A DNA stretch of 8,365 nt from positions 1 to 8,365 of the forward strand of contig CALCTW010000091.1 in assembly GCA_937907055.1 (NCBI GenBank). Reading direction: 5' to 3'. This stretch comes from an uncultured Clostridia bacterium (GTDB taxonomy: Bacteria; Bacillota; Clostridia; Christensenellales; Aristaeellaceae). The notes beneath the pieces were generated by a model. It was not told where the DNA came from and ran no database searches. It saw only the letters and a list, made by a program, of their open reading frames with translations. Shown one piece after another: positions 1 to 5,646 of the stretch (positions are counted from its first letter, which is position 1; the number at the start of each line of letters is the position of its first letter). The position numbers and the translations under genes are program-made.

Positions 1-261
1 CTGATTGATGTACTTGTCCACTTCGTCGGCGGTCATACCGATGCCGTTATCCTCAAAACGGATCACGCCGGCCTCTTTATCCACCGTGACGGTGACCTTC
101 AGGTCCTCCTCGGTGCTGCCGGTCAGCATTTTGTACTTGGTGATGGCGTCGCAGCCGTTGGAGACCAGCTCGCGGATGAAAATGTCCTTGTCGGAATACA
201 GCCAGCGCTTGATGACCGGCATGATATTCTGCGCGTGAATGGAGATATCGCCGTTTCTCAT
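1..261 (-). CDS. htpG: Molecular chaperone HtpG (Hsp90 family), N-terminal part, cut by window edge
   Basis: The visible 87 residues are the start of the GHKL-type ATPase domain of bacterial Hsp90, an ATP-driven cytosolic chaperone dimer that remodels late folding intermediates. The ATP-site motifs are in the expected order: SDKDIFIRELVSN at residues 23-35, which carries the catalytic Glu31 and the Mg/ATP Asn35, then EDNGIGMT at 70-77 with the nucleotide-binding Asp71. The variant NGCDAITK, in place of the proteobacterial NASDAADK, fits Clostridia. The ATG at 259-261 is chosen because AGGAGG (271-276) lies 9 bases upstream and no other start fits the family N-terminus. A sigma-A promoter and a CIRCE operator lie directly upstream, so heat-shock control by HrcA is likely. 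The gene runs off the left edge, so the middle and C-terminal domains cannot be judged. Identification is firm. Confidence 0.95.
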   Translation of the reverse strand, partial: MRNGDISIHAQNIMPVIKRWLYSDKDIFIRELVSNGCDAITKYKMLTGSTEEDLKVTVTVDKEAGVIRFEDNGIGMTADEVDKYINQ

Positions 262-303
262 GAAAAGATCCCTCCTGTGAATATATGTTTAGGTAAGTAA
301 ATT

Positions 304-335
304 GCTTGCCTGCGGGGAGAAGCCCCCGTACAAGC
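304..335 (-). promoter_or_regulatory. Hairpin at the 5' end of the htpG leader
   Basis: An inverted repeat pairs GCTTG/CAAGC (304-308 with 331-335) and CGGGG/CCCCG (313-317 with 324-328) around a six-base loop. It starts almost exactly where the htpG transcript should begin (about 331). It has no T-run and so is not a terminator. A 5'-terminal stem could protect the mRNA from decay or affect promoter escape; this role is inferred. Confidence 0.45.
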
Positions 336-337
336 GG

Positions 338-366
338 ATTATAGCACAGGGCTATTCTAAAATCAA
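338..366 (-). promoter_or_regulatory. Sigma-A promoter of htpG
   Basis: On the minus strand the -35 box TTGATT (361-366) is followed by a 17-base spacer and a perfect -10 box TATAAT (338-343). A TG one base before the -10 gives an extended -10. Transcription should start near 331, leaving a leader of about 70 bases before the htpG ATG. Confidence 0.8.
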
Positions 367-373
367 CAAGAAA

Positions 374-400
374 TTAGCACTCTTGACGATTGAGTGCTAA
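374..400. promoter_or_regulatory. CIRCE operator (HrcA binding site)
   Basis: The sequence is the canonical CIRCE inverted repeat: TTAGCACTC (374-382), nine bases, then GAGTGCTAA (392-400), with no mismatch in either arm. CIRCE is the operator of the heat-shock repressor HrcA, best known in front of groESL and the hrcA-grpE-dnaK operon. Here it lies 7 bases upstream of the htpG -35 box, about -44 to -70 from the predicted start site, rather than downstream of or overlapping the promoter. It is about 60 bases upstream of the divergent MATE promoter. HrcA itself is not encoded in the window. Confidence 0.95.
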
Positions 401-459
401 AAAGTGACGCGTGGCCGTGTGGAAAGATGAAAAGGCCAGATGAAAACATGGTTTTATGC

Positions 460-488
460 TTGAAAAGCAAAGGAAAGTAGGGCATAAT
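460..488 (+). promoter_or_regulatory. Putative sigma-A promoter of the MATE transporter gene
   Basis: TTGAAA (460-465), a 17-base spacer and CATAAT (483-488) give one mismatch to consensus in each box. The predicted start near 495 leaves a leader of about 60 bases to the ATG at 557. It diverges from the htpG promoter, with CIRCE lying between the two. Confidence 0.6.
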
Positions 489-556
489 AAACATATCTGC
501 GCTTTTTCGCGTTGAATCCGGTATTGCCGATGAATCAAGGGTTTCCGGGGGATTAT

Positions 557-1942
557 ATGAAGCTCTCAAAAGAGAAAAAAACGCTTTACGCGCTGATCCT
601 GACCACAGTGTGGCCCATCGTGCTCCAGAATCTGCTGGACAGCGCGGTAAACATGGCGGACGTGGTGATGCTGGATTGGGTGGGGCAGTCTGAAATGAGC
701 GCCGTCTCGCTGGCAAGCAATGTTTCCAGCATCATGTTCATGTTTCTGTTCGGGCTGGGCTCCGGCGTGACCATGCTGGGCGCCCAGTACTGGGGCAAGG
801 GTGACGCGCGTACGGTGGAAAAGACCGCCGGTATCGCGTATAAGTACACGCTCATCGTGGGCGCGGTCGCGACAGCCCTGTGTCTGATGATCCCCGAATA
901 CATGGTGTCACTGTATTCGCCCGATCCGGAGATGATCCGGCTGGGCGCGGAATACCTGCGTGTCTTCTCCGCCGCCATCCTTGTGTGGGGCTTCTCCTCC
1001 GTGTATCTGGCGGCGCTTCGCTCCACCGGTCGTGTGCTGATCTGCACGGTGGTGGAGACCATCGCCCTATTGATGAATGTGGCGCTCAACGCGCTGTTTA
1101 TTTTCGCGTTCGGGATGAAGATCGAGGGTGTGGCGCTGGCAACGGTCATTTCCCGTCTTGCGCAGATCGTCATCTGCTTCTTCATTTCCTCCCGCAGCAG
1201 GACCGTCCATATCCGGCTGTCGGATATCTTCCGCAGGACGCCCGCGCTGGAGAAGGATTTTGTACGCATTTGCATGCCGGCGATCGGGAACGATCTGGTA
1301 TGGGGCGTGGCCTTCAGTATTTACACGGCCATCCTGGGACATCTGGATACGAACGCCGTGGCCGCGAACGCGCTGGTGGGCCCCATCCGCAATCTGGGCT
1401 GTGTGCTGTGCTTCGGTCTGGCGTCCGCCGCGGCGATCATTCTGGGGCAGATGCTGGGCGCGGGTGAGCGCGAAAAAGCGATCCCGGCCAGCCGGGTAAT
1501 GCTGCGGTTGGCGGCGCTGGCCGGAGCGATCGGCGGCCTGTTCATTCTGGCGGCCATTCCCGTGGTGGTGCCGACGGCCAACCTGAACGGGGAGGCAAGG
1601 GAATACCTGCGTGTCATGATGTTCATCAACACGGTATATATCATGGGCACGGCGATCAATACCATGATGATCTGCGGTATCTTCCGCGCGGGCGGAGACA
1701 GCAAGTTTGGCTTCTGGTGCGATGTGATCGATATGTGGTGCTACGCGGTGCCGCTGGGGCTGATCGCCGCTTTCCTGCTGGGGCTGCCGGTCATGTGGGT
1801 CTATGTGCTGCTCTGTACGGATGAGTTCGTCAAATGGCCGTTTGTCTTCCGGCATTATTTCAGCAATGTATGGGCAAAGAACATCACCCGGGATCATGAC
1901 GAAAATACGTCTGAAAGCGTGAAAAGCGAGGGCCGAGATTGA
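557..1942 (+). CDS. MATE family multidrug efflux transporter
   Basis: A 461-residue polytopic membrane protein, the usual size for a MATE antiporter, which expels cationic drugs or metabolites using a Na+ or H+ gradient. Roughly twelve hydrophobic segments fall into two pseudo-symmetric halves. The half-repeats are visible as GSGVTMLGAQYWGKGDA (residues 68-84) and AAAIILGQMLGAGERE (291-306), each followed by a positive loop. The second half also carries GIFRAGGDSKFG (374-385), frequent in Bacillota MATE proteins. The ATG at 557 is preferred because GGGGGA (547-552) sits just upstream and the protein then starts like its relatives; the frame is open upstream, with TTG at 512 and ATG at 530 as alternatives. 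The tail after 441 is hydrophilic. It has its own promoter and no terminator before the next operon, so read-through is possible. The substrate cannot be predicted. Confidence 0.9.
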   Translation: MKLSKEKKTLYALILTTVWPIVLQNLLDSAVNMADVVMLDWVGQSEMSAVSLASNVSSIMFMFLFGLGSGVTMLGAQYWGKGDARTVEKTAGIAYKYTLIVGAVATALCLMIPEYMVSLYSPDPEMIRLGAEYLRVFSAAILVWGFSSVYLAALRSTGRVLICTVVETIALLMNVALNALFIFAFGMKIEGVALATVISRLAQIVICFFISSRSRTVHIRLSDIFRRTPALEKDFVRICMPAIGNDLVWGVAFSIYTAILGHLDTNAVAANALVGPIRNLGCVLCFGLASAAAIILGQMLGAGEREKAIPASRVMLRLAALAGAIGGLFILAAIPVVVPTANLNGEAREYLRVMMFINTVYIMGTAINTMMICGIFRAGGDSKFGFWCDVIDMWCYAVPLGLIAAFLLGLPVMWVYVLLCTDEFVKWPFVFRHYFSNVWAKNITRDHDENTSESVKSEGRD

Positions 1943-1968
1943 CAACGCCGGATGAATCGCGATACAAT
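1939..1968 (+). promoter_or_regulatory. Strong sigma-A promoter of the sufC-sufB-like operon
   Basis: A perfect -35 box TTGACA (1939-1944), an 18-base spacer and TACAAT (1963-1968). The -35 box contains the TGA stop codon of the MATE gene (1940-1942), so the two genes are packed with no free space. The spacer holds an 8-base perfect palindrome, ATCGCGAT (1956-1963), ending at the first base of the -10 box; this might be an operator but could be chance. Transcription should begin near 1975. Confidence 0.8.
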
Positions 1969-1974
1969 AACGAT

Positions 1975-1994
1975 GCTCCCGCGGAAACGGGAGC
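1975..1994 (+). promoter_or_regulatory. Leader hairpin at the 5' end of the suf-type operon
   Basis: GCTCCCG (1975-1981) and CGGGAGC (1988-1994) form a perfect 7-bp GC-rich stem with a six-base loop, CGGAAA. It begins at the predicted transcription start and is followed by an A-rich stretch holding the ribosome site AAGGAA (1999-2004). With no T-run it is not a MATE terminator. mRNA protection is a plausible but inferred role. Confidence 0.5.
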
Positions 1995-2015
1995 GGAAAA
2001 GGAAACAAAACAGAA

Positions 2016-2756
2016 ATGCTTGAATTACAGGACATCGTTTATGATGTAAATGATGAGCAGGGCGGCAAGGAGATCATCAAAGGTGTCAGCCTGAAGCTCG
2101 AAAACGGAAAATTCACGGTGATCACCGGCCCGAACGGCGGCGGCAAATCCACGCTGGCGCGCCTGATTGCCGGTATTGCTGTGCCCACCTCCGGCAAAGT
2201 GCTGCTGGACGGCGAGGATATCACAAACGCTTCTATCACGGAACGCGCTCGCAAGGGCATCGGCTTTGCTTTCCAGCAGCCGGTGCGTTTTAAGGGCATC
2301 CGGGTCAATGATCTGATCCGCATCGCGGCCGGCAAGGAGATCAGCATGGCGGATTCCTGCGCCTATCTGAGCGAAGTGGGTCTGTGCGCCCGGGATTATA
2401 TCAACCGCGAAGTGAATGCCAGCCTGTCCGGCGGTGAGCTGAAGCGCATCGAGATCGCGACTGTGCTGGCGCGCGGCGCGAAGCTGGCTGTGTTTGATGA
2501 GCCGGAGGCCGGTATCGACCTGTGGAGCTTCCAGAACCTGATCAAGGTCTTCCAGCGGATGCAGGAAAAGGATCATGACGGCAGCATTCTGGTCATCTCT
2601 CATCAGGAACGCATTCTGGAGATCGCGGATGAGATCGTGGTCATCGCGGACGGCAAGGTCCTGCGCCAGGGCCCCCGTGAGGAGATCCTGCCCACGTTGC
2701 TTGGGACTTCTGCCGCCATCAACAGCTGCTCTGTACTGGAAGGAGGCCGTGACTGA
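2016..2756 (+). CDS. sufC: SufC-like ABC ATPase of the minimal SUF system (SmsC type)
   Basis: A soluble 246-residue ABC ATPase that drives iron-sulfur cluster assembly on a SufB/SufD-type scaffold in the cytosol. All ABC motifs are present: Walker A GPNGGGKST (38-46), Q-loop Gln87/88, signature LSGGE (137-141), Walker B with Asp161-Glu162 in LAVFDEPEAGIDLW, and switch His196 (ISHQ). The sequence DEPEAGIDLWSF differs from classical SufC (which has a DE..SGLD pattern). I associate it with the shorter SufC homologues of Clostridia and archaea that work in two-gene systems, called SmsC or SufC-like. No membrane segment is present, so this is not an importer subunit. Upstream AAGGAA lies 11 bases from the ATG. 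The next gene overlaps by one base and encodes the scaffold, which strongly supports the assignment over a generic transporter ATPase. Confidence 0.88.
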   Translation: MLELQDIVYDVNDEQGGKEIIKGVSLKLENGKFTVITGPNGGGKSTLARLIAGIAVPTSGKVLLDGEDITNASITERARKGIGFAFQQPVRFKGIRVNDLIRIAAGKEISMADSCAYLSEVGLCARDYINREVNASLSGGELKRIEIATVLARGAKLAVFDEPEAGIDLWSFQNLIKVFQRMQEKDHDGSILVISHQERILEIADEIVVIADGKVLRQGPREEILPTLLGTSAAINSCSVLEGGRD

Positions 2757-3676
2757 TGATCAATGAGATCGAAAAGCGGATTCTGGAAGAGGTGGCCGAT
2801 CTGCACACTGTGCCGGAAGGGGCCTATAATATCCGTGTGAACGGGCAGAAAGCCGCCCGGAATACGACAGCCAATATCGATATCGTGACCAAAGAGGACA
2901 AGAGCGGCATCGATATCCATATCAAGCCGAACACCAAACGTGAGAGCGTGCACATTCCCGTGGTGCTTTCCGAAGCCGGCTATAAGGAGACCGTCTACAA
3001 CGATTTTTTTGTGGGCGAGAACGCCGATGTGGTCATCGTGGCCGGATGCGGCATCGATAACTGCGGCAATCAGGACAGTCAGCATGACGGCGTGCACCGC
3101 TTCTTCCTCGAAAAGGGCGCGCATGTGCGCTATGTGGAAAAGCACTACGGTCAGGGCAAAGGCACCGGCAAGCGCATCCTGAATCCCGTGACGGAGGCGC
3201 ATCTGGCCGAGGGCGCCAGCATGGAGATGGAAATGGTGCAGATCCGCGGTGTGGATAATACCCTGCGCACCACCACGGTGGATTTGGAGAAGGGCGCGAA
3301 GCTGGTCGTGCGCGAACGCCTGATGACCCATGCGGATCAGCGCGCCGAGAGCGCTTATCAGGTCAACCTGAACGGCGAAGGCGCGAGCGCGGATGTGGTC
3401 AGCCGCTCCGTGGCGCGTGACAACAGCTGGCAGAAATTCGACAGCCGCATTACGGGCAACGCGCCCTGCACCGGCCATACCGAGTGTGATGCCATCATCA
3501 TGGACAAGGCGAAGATCCTGGCCATCCCGCAGCTGGAGGCCAATGATCTGGATGCTTCACTGATCCATGAGGCTGCCATCGGCAAGATCGCGGGCGATCA
3601 GCTGATCAAGCTGATGACCCTGGGTCTGACCGAGGCGGAGGCCGAAGAGCAGATCATCAACGGATTCCTGAAGTGA
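2756..3676 (+). CDS. sufB: SufB/SufD-family iron-sulfur scaffold protein, short SmsB type
   Basis: The 306-residue protein is much shorter than SufB (nearly 500) and lacks the SufB N-terminal extension. The C-terminal third aligns with E. coli SufB: TECDAI (242-247) places Cys244 at SufB Cys405, and IHEAAIGKI (270-278) places His271-Glu272 at SufB His433-Glu434, residues implicated in cluster formation. The family ending GDQL...ING is also kept (280-303). Other cysteines are Cys98, Cys103 and Cys238. Residues about 80-245 should form the beta-helix core. The start overlaps the sufC stop (TGATG) and has a strong AAGGAGG (2740-2746) 9 bases upstream, so the two are translationally coupled. The pair resembles the SmsCB minimal system; a homodimeric scaffold on two ATPases is the expected arrangement. 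No cysteine desulfurase or SufU is nearby. The choice of sufB over sufD as symbol is a convenience. Confidence 0.87.
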   Translation: MINEIEKRILEEVADLHTVPEGAYNIRVNGQKAARNTTANIDIVTKEDKSGIDIHIKPNTKRESVHIPVVLSEAGYKETVYNDFFVGENADVVIVAGCGIDNCGNQDSQHDGVHRFFLEKGAHVRYVEKHYGQGKGTGKRILNPVTEAHLAEGASMEMEMVQIRGVDNTLRTTTVDLEKGAKLVVRERLMTHADQRAESAYQVNLNGEGASADVVSRSVARDNSWQKFDSRITGNAPCTGHTECDAIIMDKAKILAIPQLEANDLDASLIHEAAIGKIAGDQLIKLMTLGLTEAEAEEQIINGFLK

Positions 3677-3706
3677 TCACGGCGGCTCGCGGCTGATTAA
3701 TACATA

Positions 3707-3738
3707 ATAAAAAAGACCGTGAGAACGGTCTTTTTTAT
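3707..3738. terminator. Bidirectional intrinsic terminator between convergent operons
   Basis: A perfect 14-bp stem (3707-3720 with 3725-3738) closes a GAGA loop. The core pairs GACCGT with ACGGTC, flanked by an A-run on the left and a T-run on the right, so either strand gives a stem followed by U residues. It lies 31 bases after the scaffold gene and 40 bases after the convergent Cys-rich protein gene, so it should end both transcripts. Confidence 0.9.
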
Positions 3739-3777
3739 GTGCCTTGTGAATCGTTTTGTTCGCGCGGGGAAGGCTTT

Positions 3778-4041
3778 TCAGGCTTTTCCCCATTTTTTGT
3801 GCGGACAGCGGGACAGCCTGGCGAGCGCGCGCAGCTCCACATAGCAGCCGCAGGCGTTGCAGGTGCCGGCATTGAGAAAATCACATTGCTTGCAGACGGC
3901 CAGCCGGGCTTCGTAGACGGGATCCGGCACGCGGTCTGTGATCGCGGCGCGGTAGGCATCGATCTTTTTCAGATCCTCCGCGCTCATGTCCCGAAGAAGA
4001 CAGCGCTTGCAGATCCGGAGCGTCGGTCCGATATCGCCCAT
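3778..4041 (-). CDS. Small Cys-rich, probably zinc-binding protein (resembles DUF6171)
   Basis: An 87-residue protein with eight cysteines: CKRC (11-14), CKQC (50-53), CNACGC (61-66) and Cys79, followed by His81. The paired CxxC spacing suggests a zinc ribbon or, less likely, an iron-sulfur site. There is no signal peptide or membrane segment, so it should be cytosolic. The layout resembles small Clostridia proteins labelled DUF6171, recalled from memory and not checked; no function is known to me. The ATG lies 3 bases after the abfA stop codon, with only a weak GGA inside the end of abfA, so translation probably depends on abfA ribosomes. The centre (residues 15-49) is helical and charged. 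It is the last gene before the bidirectional terminator. The reading frame is well supported by its position, its conserved-looking cysteines and the absence of a competing frame of better quality. Confidence 0.8.
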   Translation of the reverse strand: MGDIGPTLRICKRCLLRDMSAEDLKKIDAYRAAITDRVPDPVYEARLAVCKQCDFLNAGTCNACGCYVELRALARLSRCPHKKWGKA

Positions 4042-4044
4042 AGA

Positions 4045-5514
4045 TCATTCCAGGGTGACGGAGACGACCGAGCAGGGCGGCAGCTCCACGGAGAGGGTGT
4101 TATCGGCGACAGAGACCGGATGCGCCACGGGGACGACACGATCGGTATCATCAAAGTCATTGCAGGCATGCACTTCGTTGGTCAGCACGCGGGCGGAGGC
4201 CGCGGAGACCTTCATGCCGGAAATGCTGCTTTCGATGGCGACACTGTCGTTCAGCGAGGCGTTGGTCATGGTGATGGTGAGCTTGCCGTCCTTGACGGAG
4301 GCGGAAGCGGTCACGAAGGGGACCTGCTCATATTCGGTGACGAAATCGGTGTAGCAGTAGACGGCGTCCGCGTCCTGATGATCCTTATACAGGTCGAAAA
4401 CGTGGAAGGTGGGAGTCTTGACCATGGCGTCGCCTTCGGTCAGGATGACGGACTGCAGCACGTTGACCGCCTGCGCGATGTTGGCCATCACCACGCGCTT
4501 GCTGTGCTTGTTGAAGGTATTGAGCTCCATACCGGCAACGATGGCGTCACGCATGGTGTTCTGCTGATAGAGGAAGCCGGGATTGGTGCCCTCTTCCACG
4601 TCATACCACGTGCCCCATTCGCCCACGATGAGGCCGACCTTGTTGTCGGGGTCATAGCGGTTCATGATCTCGGTCTGACGGGTGAGCAGGGTCTCCAGAT
4701 AATCGGCGCACTTGAGGACCTCAAAGTAGTCCTTTTCATCGAATTCACGCGCGCGGCCCTTGGTGTCCCAGTTCGGGATGGTGTAGAAGTGGAGGTCGAT
4801 GCCGCTGACGAGCGCGGGATCGATGTTCTTCATCAGTTCTTCCATCCAGTTGAGGTCGTTTCCGCTGGGGCCGCAGGCGATCTTGTAGAGCCTGTTGCCG
4901 GAATGATTCTTGCAGTAGGCCTGATAGCGTCTGTATTCATCCACATAGGTGGAGGGGCGCATGTTGCCGCCGCATCCCCAGTTTTCATTGCCGACGCCGA
5001 AATACTTGAGCTTCCAGGGCTTTTCCTGACCGTTCTCCTTGCGCAGGTTGGTCATGGGAGAGACCGCGTCGGAGGTGATGTACTCGATCCATTCGGACAT
5101 CTCCTGCACAGTGCCGCTGCCCATGTTGCCGGTAATGTAGGGTTCGCATCCCACCAGCTCACAGAACCGGAGGAATTCGTGCGTGCCGAAAGCGTTGTTT
5201 TCAGTCACGCCGCCCCAGTTGGTATTGATCATGGTCTTGCGGTTTTCCTTGGGGCCGATGCCGTCTTTCCAGTGGTATTCATCGGCGAAGCATCCGCCCG
5301 GCCAGCGGAGGACAGGGACTTTGATCTGACGGAAGGCCTCGATGACATCCTTGCGCATGCCTTCGATGTTGGGGATGTCGGAATCCTCGCCGACATAGAT
5401 GCCTTCATAGATGCACCGTCCGAGATGCTCGGAAAAGTGACCGTAGATCTCGGGATGGATATGCCCGAGGACATCCCTGGTGTTTACCAACATGGTGACC
5501 TTTTTCGTTGCCAT
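4045..5514 (-). CDS. abfA: Alpha-L-arabinofuranosidase, GH51, intracellular
   Basis: A 489-residue enzyme that removes terminal alpha-L-arabinofuranosyl groups from arabinan- or arabinoxylan-derived oligosaccharides by a retaining mechanism. The (beta/alpha)8 barrel carries the hallmark acid/base Glu177 in GVGNENWG (173-180) and the nucleophile Glu299 in VGEWGTW (297-303). Earlier GH51 signatures are HPEIYGHFSEHLGRCIYEGI (20-39) and LRWPGGCFADEY (69-80). The remaining C-terminal part, from about 385, is the beta-sandwich domain. There is no signal peptide, so it acts on imported oligosaccharides in the cytosol. The ATG has AGGAG (5524-5528) 9 bases upstream. Length matches intracellular GH51 enzymes of about 500 residues. 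No arabinose transporter, regulator or other glycosidase is within the window, so this is an isolated sugar gene. A candidate promoter lies at 5558-5586. Confidence 0.95.
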   Translation of the reverse strand: MATKKVTMLVNTRDVLGHIHPEIYGHFSEHLGRCIYEGIYVGEDSDIPNIEGMRKDVIEAFRQIKVPVLRWPGGCFADEYHWKDGIGPKENRKTMINTNWGGVTENNAFGTHEFLRFCELVGCEPYITGNMGSGTVQEMSEWIEYITSDAVSPMTNLRKENGQEKPWKLKYFGVGNENWGCGGNMRPSTYVDEYRRYQAYCKNHSGNRLYKIACGPSGNDLNWMEELMKNIDPALVSGIDLHFYTIPNWDTKGRAREFDEKDYFEVLKCADYLETLLTRQTEIMNRYDPDNKVGLIVGEWGTWYDVEEGTNPGFLYQQNTMRDAIVAGMELNTFNKHSKRVVMANIAQAVNVLQSVILTEGDAMVKTPTFHVFDLYKDHQDADAVYCYTDFVTEYEQVPFVTASASVKDGKLTITMTNASLNDSVAIESSISGMKVSAASARVLTNEVHACNDFDDTDRVVPVAHPVSVADNTLSVELPPCSVVSVTLE

Positions 5515-5557
5515 TGTTCTTTGCTCCTTTTTTCAGATTAGGGAAATACACATCATG

Positions 5558-5586
5558 ATTATGATAAAAGGGCTGTGAAAGAACAA
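5558..5586 (-). promoter_or_regulatory. Candidate abfA promoter overlapping the upstream terminator
   Basis: On the minus strand TTGTTC (5581-5586), a 17-base spacer and CATAAT (5558-5563) sit in the only space available before abfA. The -35 box lies inside the terminator stem-loop of the preceding operon. An 8-base palindrome ATCATGAT (5552-5559) overlaps the edge of the -10 box and could be an operator. Fit to consensus is moderate. Confidence 0.45.
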
Positions 5587-5607
5587 AAAGCAATTCTTTC
5601 ACAGCCC
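5561..5607 (-). terminator. Intrinsic terminator of the prfB-tsaD operon
   Basis: Read on the minus strand, a perfect 14-bp stem (5594-5607 with 5570-5583) encloses a 10-base loop and is followed by TTTTATCAT (5561-5569). It lies about 40 bases after the stop codon of the acidic protein and before the abfA start, so it separates the two minus-strand units. Confidence 0.85.
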
Positions 5608-5646
5608 ATTTCTGACGGGTTTGGCGGGCTGCACGAAAGATCCGGC

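Noticed and set aside
512..556. An earlier MATE start at TTG 512 or ATG 530
   Set aside because: The added residues do not match MATE N-termini, and the GGGGGA just before ATG 557 is the best ribosome site; the earlier codons lie close to the predicted transcription start.
363..716. A 117-codon minus-strand frame between htpG and the MATE gene
   Set aside because: It runs through the CIRCE element and the htpG promoter and has no ribosome site or recognisable sequence.
1975..1994. The hairpin after the MATE gene as a transcription terminator
   Set aside because: The stem is good but is followed by an A-rich, not T-rich, stretch, and it lies downstream of a strong promoter at the start of the next transcript, so a leader stem is a better reading.
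1067..2035. A 322-codon minus-strand frame antisense to the MATE gene and its promoter region
   Set aside because: The product is rich in His, Arg, Gln and Pro with no membrane or domain pattern, as expected for an antisense shadow of a GC-rich membrane-protein gene.
2603..3478. A 291-codon minus-strand frame antisense to the iron-sulfur scaffold gene
   Set aside because: It crosses the sufC-sufB junction, where a strong plus-strand ribosome site and coupled start exist, and encodes a low-quality His/Ala-rich product.
3739..5541. A 600-codon open frame on the plus strand, antisense to abfA and the Cys-rich protein
   Set aside because: It mirrors the codon structure of abfA, whose GH51 catalytic motifs are unmistakable. 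The product is a Val/Gly/His/Asp-rich string without recognisable domains, its start lies in the T-run side of the terminator, and no ribosome site is seen.
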